NCBI GenBank assembly: GCA_025362255.1
Contig: JANYGY010000101.1
Location: 1 to 11,589, forward strand
DNA length: 11,589 nt
DNA from: Planctomycetales bacterium
GTDB lineage: Bacteria; Planctomycetota; UBA11346
Direction: 5' to 3'
Under the pieces are notes generated by a model, which saw nothing but the letters and a program-made list of their open reading frames with translations, was not told where the DNA came from and did not search any database. A program made the translations under genes and the position numbers. Below, in pieces: positions 1 to 5,876 of the stretch (its first letter is position 1; each line of letters opens with the position of its first letter).

Positions 1-683
1 TGGCCATACGCGGCGAATTCGATGTCGAGTGCGCGGCAGGCGGTGGCGGCCCCTCCGACCACCAGGGTCCACACGCCCAAGCGCAGCAAGCGAGCAAGCG
101 GGCGGGCTTCGCGCAACCGCTCAGGGGCGATCGCGTGCAGCCGCCGCTCGATGATCAGCAGCGGAAAAGCGATGATCACAGCGACGATCGCCACGCTGAG
201 TTCGCCGTCATTGGCGCTCGCTGAAACGGGGCGCAACCACCACGGAACGGCCACCGCGAGCACCGCCAACGGGAACATCACGGCGGCCTGGCCCCAGGTG
301 GCGATCAGCCCCAGCCGTTTGGTTTCGCCGGCGACGCGCAGGTCGTGATCGGTGCCGGCGCCGGTCAGCAGGCCGATCGCCGCGGTGGGCTTGCTGTCCG
401 GCTGAGAACTGACGGCCTGGGTCCGGATATCGAGCGCCGCGGCCACGCGGCTGCGGGCGCCTTCGACGAGCCGCAACGCGAGCACCGCGCCGCCCGTGCT
501 TGCTGCGATCGAGCCGATGAGTCCGAGAAAAGTCCGTACTTCGGCATTTGGCCAGATCGCTGCTGCGGCGGGCGCGAGCCCCGCGACGGCCACCGCGACC
601 GCCGCGCTGATGGTCAGCAGCGGCAGCCGCCGTTCAGCGGTTGAAAGTGCGATATCACCAGCGGATGTGTGTTCTGTGGCCAT
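1..683 (-). CDS. Multi-pass membrane protein, N-terminal part (runs off left edge)
   Basis: An open frame of 227 codons with no stop before the window edge; it begins MATEHTSAGD. Hydrophobic stretches that look like membrane segments lie at about residues 20-43, 52-71, 126-149, 161-178 and 199-216. A soluble loop at about 72-122 (EGARSRVAAALDIRTQ to AGETKRLG) separates the first pair from the rest. After the fourth segment comes a charged stretch, ERRLHAIAPERLREARPLAR. That layout recalls the membrane-rich N-terminus of large HflK/SPFH-type protease modulators, but the diagnostic SPFH domain would lie outside the window, so this is only a guess. The start is uncertain: no clear Shine-Dalgarno precedes ATG 683, and the frame stays open upstream with a GTG at 740. 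The NusG paralogue lies 118 bp upstream in the same direction. Real coding is supported by the long uninterrupted frame and the regular hydrophobic pattern; the function is unknown. Confidence 0.72.
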   Translation of the reverse strand, partial: MATEHTSAGDIALSTAERRLPLLTISAAVAVAVAGLAPAAAAIWPNAEVRTFLGLIGSIAASTGGAVLALRLVEGARSRVAAALDIRTQAVSSQPDSKPTAAIGLLTGAGTDHDLRVAGETKRLGLIATWGQAAVMFPLAVLAVAVPWWLRPVSASANDGELSVAIVAVIIAFPLLIIERRLHAIAPERLREARPLARLLRLGVWTLVVGGAATACRALDIEFAAYG

Positions 684-689
684 GGTCTG

Positions 690-715
690 CGGACGTCGGT
701 TGTCCGCTTGCGGAC
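690..715 (-). other. Two mutually exclusive hairpins just before the membrane-protein start
   Basis: On the coding strand the order is GTCCG (715-711), CGGAC (706-702), GTCCG (694-690), ending six bases before ATG 683. The middle arm can pair with either neighbour, with loops of 4 or 7 nt. Such alternative pairing can act as a translation or transcription switch, but 5-bp stems arise easily in GC-rich DNA, and no regulatory role is shown. Confidence 0.25.
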
Positions 716-790
716 TGCTTTCTGCAAGTCCTGGCAGCACGCTTGAGAGCGCGACGCTGATACTCGCCCAAGCTTTCCAAAGCCGGAGAC

Positions 791-800
791 CGCTATCGCC
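791..800 (-). promoter_or_regulatory. ops-like element downstream of the NusG paralogue
   Basis: The coding strand reads GGCGATAGCG directly after the NusG-paralogue stop codon and about 110 bp ahead of the membrane-protein start. It matches the core of the ops pause element bound by RfaH (GGCGGTAGCG) at all but one base. The same degenerate pattern, GGCGNTAGCG, recurs in the other spacer flanking the NusG paralogue. A similar GGCGATAGC also occurs inside the debranching-enzyme gene (4000-4008), so chance cannot be excluded. Confidence 0.28.
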
Positions 801-801
801 T

Positions 802-1374
802 TCAACCCGGGATCAGCTCGGCAAACGCCAGCGGAATCACCGTGGCCACCGATTGACCGAGCACCGGCAGGTTGACCACCAATTGCACGTTGGCTTTGCG
901 CCGCACGACGATGCCGGTGCAGCCAGCGAACATCCCCGCCGCCACCCGAATGGTGTTGCCGACGACGATCTCGGGACGCACCGCCAGTGGCCCGTCGCCG
1001 ACTGCTTCAAGCAATTTGGCCAGGGCGCTGAGATCATTGGCCAAGCCGGCGGCATCGGCGACATCGATGATGCGCACGATCCGGCCGGTATCGTAGACCT
1101 CATGGCGGCGCTCACGCGGCAGATGGGCGAAGAGATAACCGCCGAGCAACGGCACCTGGAATGTCTGGGTGCTTTTTTCGTAATGCCGGACGCGGTTTTC
1201 GTAAAACGCGACGCCCGCAATCCCGCGTTGTTTGAGGTCCCAGATCAGCCGCTTGTCCTGGCGAGGTAGCGCATGCAGCACCAGCCAATGATCCGAGGGC
1301 AGGACCTCGCCAAAACCGATCGGCCAGCGATGCATCTCTGCCGAAGGAACACGTACGGTAGGCATGAGCGGCAT
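802..1374 (-). CDS. NusG-family transcription antitermination factor, RfaH/UpxY-like paralogue
   Basis: A 190-residue protein with the two-domain NusG plan. The NGN domain at about residues 27-105 opens with HWLVLHALPRQDKRLIWDL, followed by HYEKSTQTFQVPLLGGYLFAHL and a GRIVRIIDV strand, in the style of specialised NusG paralogues. The KOW-bearing C-terminal domain at about 137-188 contains IRVAAGMFAGCTGIVVRRK. Housekeeping NusG binds RNA polymerase and is encoded next to secE and ribosomal genes; none is here, so this is a paralogue. Such proteins (RfaH, UpxY, LoaP) help polymerase read through long operons, often for surface polysaccharides. It starts 36 bp after the debranching-enzyme gene and may be co-transcribed with it. 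An in-frame ATG at 1365 is an alternative start; neither has a convincing ribosome-binding site. Which operon it controls is not known. Confidence 0.85.
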   Translation of the reverse strand: MPLMPTVRVPSAEMHRWPIGFGEVLPSDHWLVLHALPRQDKRLIWDLKQRGIAGVAFYENRVRHYEKSTQTFQVPLLGGYLFAHLPRERRHEVYDTGRIVRIIDVADAAGLANDLSALAKLLEAVGDGPLAVRPEIVVGNTIRVAAGMFAGCTGIVVRRKANVQLVVNLPVLGQSVATVIPLAFAELIPG

Positions 1375-1384
1375 CGGGCCGGTA

Positions 1385-1394
1385 CGCTAGCGCC
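1385..1394 (-). promoter_or_regulatory. ops-like element in the leader of the NusG paralogue
   Basis: In the 36-bp spacer between the debranching-enzyme stop and the NusG-paralogue start, the coding strand reads GGCGCTAGCGT. This matches the RfaH ops core GGCGGTAGCGT at ten of eleven bases; the differing base is the fifth. Together with the copy at 791-800 it suggests that the factor may act on its own transcript and on the gene that follows. The sequence also contains the palindrome GCTAGC, an alternative explanation for its appearance. Confidence 0.3.
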
Positions 1395-1410
1395 GTAAGA
1401 AAGGCGTCAA

Positions 1411-4400
1411 TCAAGGCTGCTGGGCGGCCCTCTGGCTAAGTTGCCGCCACACCCGCAAGGCCTCGGTCACGCCCCACGCTTGCGCATCGCAGCCGCGCTG
1501 CTGATGCGGACTGTCGCCATCGAGCAGTTCCGGAATCTGGCCGCTGCACCCGCGGTCGAGCAGCAGATCCATCGAGCCGAGCAGGCTGCGCGCGGTGACC
1601 ACCGCCAGCGGCGTGAAATCCCACGCCAGGGCGATCGCCTCGCACACGCTGGGAAAGGGCCACGTCCACGCCGTACCGTTATGGTACGCCGGTTTGCGCC
1701 GGCTGTCCTCGTCGCCTTGATAGCGACCCCAATACGGGTGCAGCGGATCGTTCAGCGGTTCGCCCGCCGCCGATCGCAGATCCAGGGGAATGCTCACCGG
1801 CAAGGCCGCGAGCGAACGGACGGCGCCGGGCACCACCAGATGGCGCACCGCAGCGGCGACACTGCGTCGCGCCAGATCACCCCGAACGATGCCGAGACTG
1901 ACGGCGAAGATCTGATTGGGGCGCAGCGCATCATCGCGCTGGGCGGCGGCGGCGGGCACTCCCGGAGGAGCCAGCAACTGGTCGGCGAAATAGCCGCGTT
2001 CCTCGATCCAGAAAAAGCGCAGCAATGAAGCCAGGGCGGTTTCGGCCAGCTCGTGCCACGGCGGCTGCCCGGGTGCCGGCGCGGCGTTGAGGCGGGCGAG
2101 TTGGCGCAGCAGGCGGATCCACAGCACCTGGATCTCGATCGGATATCCCTGCCGTGGCGTGCACGCCGGATGATTGGTATCCATCCAGGTGAAATGCGGC
2201 GGGCTCCACACCAGGGCGCTTGCTGGATCGGTGCGGATGCCGTTGGCGGTGCCGGCAAGATAGCCGCAGGCGATCGAGCGCACGATGTCAGCGAGCGTGC
2301 GATCCGCATCGGCTTTGAGATTATAGAGCGCGGCGCTCGTATCAGTTTTTTTGCTGTCACTCCCGCCGGAGAGCACGCCGGCGAGTTCTTCGAGGACCAC
2401 CGCGTACCACAACGGTGCATCAGATGTGTCGCGATTTTCCGCGCGATCGCCGTTCAACAGGTTCGGCAAGGTGCCGTGATCCTCGAACCGGCCGAAGGTC
2501 ATCAGCAATTGCCGGACATCGTCGTGACGACCGGCAGCGAGCAGGCCGCGGGCGCTGATGAAGGTGTCGCGACCCCAATCCAAGAACCACGGATACCCGG
2601 CGATCACCGTGCGTCCAAGATCCCGCCGCACGAGGTAGGCGTGCGCCGCGATGGTCAATTGCTGGCCGAAGCGATCGTCAGCCGGACATCCCGCGAGGGC
2701 CAGGGCCGCGTCGAGGATCGCGGCGCGCGCGGTGGCAAAGCCGCTGATCTCGGCCGGCGTCGGCTCGACCTGATCGGCGGATACCGCGAGATGCACGCTG
2801 GCACCGGCAGACAGGCCCACGTCGAACCAGCCAGGAGACCAGGCATCACCGTGGTCGCTCATTCCGCGACCGGCCTCGATCGGATGCGGAATGCTGGTGC
2901 ACCATTCAGCTTCATCGTGATAGCGCCCGGCATCGGTCCACACGGTCAAGACGCGGTCGTCCGTGGGCGCAAACCGGAAACCGGGGCGACCGGGCAGCGC
3001 CTGCGTGTGGGTGGTGAAATGCGCGTCGCTGTCGGCATTGCGGCTGGTTTCACTATGGAAACTGCGGTCTTCGATATCGATGCGGACGATCACCCGCACC
3101 GCCGCCTGAGGCGGCAGCGGGCTGCCCCACAGCGGCGCGATCGCCGGGCGCGTGACGCGCACCACGGTGGTGTTGCGGCCATCGAGCAGATCGATCGCCA
3201 ATTCGATCGTCACCATCCGGCCATCGCCGGCATTGGCGACGAAGCTCCACCGGGCCGGCGGGCCAGCGGTGAATCCGACCAGGTTGTGGCGATCCAGCGG
3301 GGTGACGAATCCATCCGCATTGAGCCACACGCGCAGGCGTTTGGCCAACACGTGCCGATCGCACGGGGCGCTCGGGTGCAGATTGGCGCCGAGCAGGCAA
3401 TCGTACTTCGATTGGATGCGCCCAAGATCGATGCCGACCCGCGCCATGCCGCCGCGGCCGTTGGTCAGCAGCGCGATGCCATCGAGATCGATGTCATTAT
3501 GGGCAGCGATTTCCGGCATGCGGCGTAGACGAACGATCCGCCCATGCACGGGCGGCTGACCGCCGCGAACCACTTCGAGGCGCTGCCACAACGCATCCTC
3601 GGTCGGCGCGAGGACGGCGACGTGTCCTTCATCGACCGCAACGCTGTCGACATGCCGGGGGATTGCCGCATCGCTCGTCAGGGTCAAACGAAAGGGCCCC
3701 GGCTCGCGCACCAGGATCCACACGCCCGGGGGCACCGGCAGATCGCGGTTCGCATCGCTCGACGACCAGCGCAGCACCGGCGGCAGATCGGTGCTGGTCG
3801 CCGCCTGACGCAAGGCCGCCACCAGATCGAGCTGCGAGTGCGCCCGGTCGAGATGTGACGCTGCCGCGAGAAAACGCACCGGATCGGCCGCAAACCAGCC
3901 GCCAACCGCGCGCCAATCTGCGGGCCCGAGATGTTCGTTGGAAAATAATTGTCCGAGCGCCGAATACGCGGCGGCGGCCTGCGCCCGCTGTCGACGATAG
4001 CTATCGCCCGTGCCCGGCTCGACGACCGACGCCGCAAGGCACCACGCGGTCAACGGCGGCAGGGTCAGCTGGGCGGTCACGTTGTTTGTTTCAGCGCTTG
4101 GCAGGCCCTGGCCGAGCAGTTCGACGTGCAGGCTTTGCCACAGTGCCAGGGGCAGATCGACTTGATGGGGCAGCAACGGGTCAGGATTGATCAGGACCAC
4201 CGCCACCCGTGGCGCGCAGTCACCAGGGGCGGTGCGGCTGAGCGCGACCACGCCCGTGCTGGGGTCGGCAATCTGGGTGATCACCGCGCCGTCGAAAAAA
4301 ATCGGATCATTCGCGAGCAGGCGATTGAGCACGGTCAGCTCAGTCACGATGTGCTCGGGCGCATTCCAATTCAGGCCCCGACTCTGATGGACTTCCAATT

Positions 4401-5781
4401 TTTCACTCGCCAGCCATTCGACCCCGGCGGTGAATCCATAAGCGCCGCCATTGCTGGTCAGCGCGCTCAGCCGATTGCGCAACAGCGACCAAGCGCGGCC
4501 CTTTGCCGCCAGGCGGTCGTTGTCGTGGGTTTCGCTGTAATGGATCAGCACCCCGCGCGACGCAGCCGACGTGGCGCAATGCGCCAGATAGGCGGTGATC
4601 GCCGGCGCATCGAAATTCTGGAACAATTCGGAATAGGCCCACTGCATGCCGCCGGTGGTCAGCAAGGCCTCGGTCGCGGCCCACGAACCGCCGAGTCCTT
4701 CGAGCAGGAATACCGTCCGCGGGAATTCCTGGCGCACTCGGCAGACGATGTATTGCCACGCCGGCAACGGCACCATGTACCCGGCATCGCAGCGGAAACC
4801 GTTGACTCCTCGACGGCACCAGGTGATCAGCGCCTGGGCGATCACCTCCCACACCTCGGGCCGCGAATTGTCCAGCTCGACCAGATCTTCCCAGGTCGTG
4901 CCCCACGCGCCCGGTGAATGGAATCGGCCATCGGCCGTGCGCTTGAACCACTCGGGGTGCTCGTTGAGCAGGGTCGCGCCCCACCCGGTGTGATTGATCA
5001 CGATGTCGAGAAACACCCGACAACCGCACAGATGCGCGGCGGCTGTCAGCTCGCCGAACTGTTCAATCGCGGTGGTACGTTGATCGAACTCGACCAACGC
5101 CGGATCGATCGCGGTCAGATCCTGCTGGGCATAAGGCGAACCGAAGCGCCCATAACGGGCATACGTCGTGGGCGTCGGGCCGACCGGCAGCAGGTGCACG
5201 ATCGTGCAGCCCAGGCGCCCGGTGATGTGCGGCAGCTCAGCGATCAGATCGCGAAATGTCCCCGACGGCGGAATCACCGCATAGCCCTCGGCGTCGAGCG
5301 AGGAAATCAGCTTTTCACGCAATGGATCCCGCAGCGCGTCGCGGGTGGACGCAGCCGTCTTGGTCCGGCCGAACATCCGCGTGAAGGCGCAATACACGGT
5401 ATTCGCCGTGCGATAATCATTCGGCTGGATGCTGATCCCGAGATCCCCGCCAGCCGGCCAATGCTGGGTGCCATCATCTTCGACGGCATAGGCCTTCGCG
5501 CTGAAATAACCGATCTCGATCAGCGGCAGATCGAGTTCCCATCCGGTAGCCGTCGCGCGCATCGGAATGTCGCGCCACGATGCGCCGGCAAATGTCCCCG
5601 AGCCACCCAGGCTGGCGATCGTCTCGTCGCGCAAGCGCTGCGCCCGCCCGAGATTCGTGCGCAGGAAACCACGCCGCGAGGTCGTCGCGGCCGGGTCGCC
5701 CAATAACCGGAACGTCACCCGATCACCTAGATAACGCAGCAACCGGGAGTCAGGCGCAGGAAGCATGCTGAACAAAGACAT
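1411..5781 (-). CDS. Bifunctional glycogen-debranching-type enzyme: GH13 domain fused to GH133 amylo-alpha-1,6-glucosidase
   Basis: A 1456-residue cytosolic protein with no signal peptide. A beta-rich N-terminal region (about 15-135) precedes a GH13 barrel (about 165-585) with its conserved regions: DIVINHT (259-265), GFRCDAGYM (nucleophile D332), FLLEG (acid/base E361) and ETHDND (H419, D420). A linker and a beta domain follow. At about 735-940 is a region of the kind found before bacterial GDE_C domains (LLTNGRGGMARVGIDLG, then SKYDCLLGANLHP). The C-terminal GH133 domain (about 1020-1447) has GYPWFLDWGRDTFIS (1062-1076), DAPLWYA, FTWMDT, PRQGYPIEIQVLWI and AYHNGTAWTWPFP. In eukaryotic debranching enzyme the first half moves maltooligosaccharides (4-alpha-glucanotransferase) and the second cleaves the remaining alpha-1,6-linked glucose, so glycogen debranching is the likely role. 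The transferase activity, as opposed to hydrolysis, is inferred from architecture. ATG 5781 has only a weak ribosome-binding site; ATG 5766 is an alternative. It stands apart from other glycogen genes here. Confidence 0.93.
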   Translation of the reverse strand: MSLFSMLPAPDSRLLRYLGDRVTFRLLGDPAATTSRRGFLRTNLGRAQRLRDETIASLGGSGTFAGASWRDIPMRATATGWELDLPLIEIGYFSAKAYAVEDDGTQHWPAGGDLGISIQPNDYRTANTVYCAFTRMFGRTKTAASTRDALRDPLREKLISSLDAEGYAVIPPSGTFRDLIAELPHITGRLGCTIVHLLPVGPTPTTYARYGRFGSPYAQQDLTAIDPALVEFDQRTTAIEQFGELTAAAHLCGCRVFLDIVINHTGWGATLLNEHPEWFKRTADGRFHSPGAWGTTWEDLVELDNSRPEVWEVIAQALITWCRRGVNGFRCDAGYMVPLPAWQYIVCRVRQEFPRTVFLLEGLGGSWAATEALLTTGGMQWAYSELFQNFDAPAITAYLAHCATSAASRGVLIHYSETHDNDRLAAKGRAWSLLRNRLSALTSNGGAYGFTAGVEWLASEKLEVHQSRGLNWNAPEHIVTELTVLNRLLANDPIFFDGAVITQIADPSTGVVALSRTAPGDCAPRVAVVLINPDPLLPHQVDLPLALWQSLHVELLGQGLPSAETNNVTAQLTLPPLTAWCLAASVVEPGTGDSYRRQRAQAAAAYSALGQLFSNEHLGPADWRAVGGWFAADPVRFLAAASHLDRAHSQLDLVAALRQAATSTDLPPVLRWSSSDANRDLPVPPGVWILVREPGPFRLTLTSDAAIPRHVDSVAVDEGHVAVLAPTEDALWQRLEVVRGGQPPVHGRIVRLRRMPEIAAHNDIDLDGIALLTNGRGGMARVGIDLGRIQSKYDCLLGANLHPSAPCDRHVLAKRLRVWLNADGFVTPLDRHNLVGFTAGPPARWSFVANAGDGRMVTIELAIDLLDGRNTTVVRVTRPAIAPLWGSPLPPQAAVRVIVRIDIEDRSFHSETSRNADSDAHFTTHTQALPGRPGFRFAPTDDRVLTVWTDAGRYHDEAEWCTSIPHPIEAGRGMSDHGDAWSPGWFDVGLSAGASVHLAVSADQVEPTPAEISGFATARAAILDAALALAGCPADDRFGQQLTIAAHAYLVRRDLGRTVIAGYPWFLDWGRDTFISARGLLAAGRHDDVRQLLMTFGRFEDHGTLPNLLNGDRAENRDTSDAPLWYAVVLEELAGVLSGGSDSKKTDTSAALYNLKADADRTLADIVRSIACGYLAGTANGIRTDPASALVWSPPHFTWMDTNHPACTPRQGYPIEIQVLWIRLLRQLARLNAAPAPGQPPWHELAETALASLLRFFWIEERGYFADQLLAPPGVPAAAAQRDDALRPNQIFAVSLGIVRGDLARRSVAAAVRHLVVPGAVRSLAALPVSIPLDLRSAAGEPLNDPLHPYWGRYQGDEDSRRKPAYHNGTAWTWPFPSVCEAIALAWDFTPLAVVTARSLLGSMDLLLDRGCSGQIPELLDGDSPHQQRGCDAQAWGVTEALRVWRQLSQRAAQQP

Positions 5782-5799
5782 ACCCGAGTCTAACCCGGC

Positions 5800-5863
5800 A
5801 AAAAAAAATCGCAGCAGGGGTCACCTGAAACCACCCGCACTCACCGAGTCGGGCGGTCGCGGG
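5800..5863 (-). terminator. Possible terminator after the VWA operon
   Basis: The only spacer between the VWA cluster and the debranching-enzyme gene is 95 bp (5782-5876). On the coding strand it holds a two-step hairpin: CCCGC at 5863-5859 pairs with GCGGG at 5838-5834, with an inner ACCG/CGGT. A small CAGG/CCTG hairpin (5827-5815) follows, then a run of nine T (5808-5800). The T run is typical of intrinsic termination, but the stems are short and the closest one ends six bases before it, so efficiency is doubtful. No clear promoter for the next gene was found here. Confidence 0.35.
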
Positions 5864-5876
5864 CAGCCAGGTGCAA

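Noticed and set aside
1375..1410. TTGACG at 1410-1405 as a -35 box for the NusG paralogue
   Set aside because: No acceptable -10 hexamer at 16-18 bp spacing; the gene may simply be co-transcribed with the upstream enzyme.
2053..3528. Long plus-strand open frame (491 codons) opposite the debranching enzyme
   Set aside because: Its translation is rich in Arg, Gly, His and Ala with no recognisable motif, and it lies fully opposite a gene with clear catalytic domains. Such antisense frames are common in GC-rich DNA.
4000..4008. Coding-strand GGCGATAGC inside the debranching-enzyme gene as a third ops-like site
   Set aside because: It is inside a coding region and part of the palindrome CGATAGCTATCG; more likely a chance match, and it shows the background for the two spacer copies.
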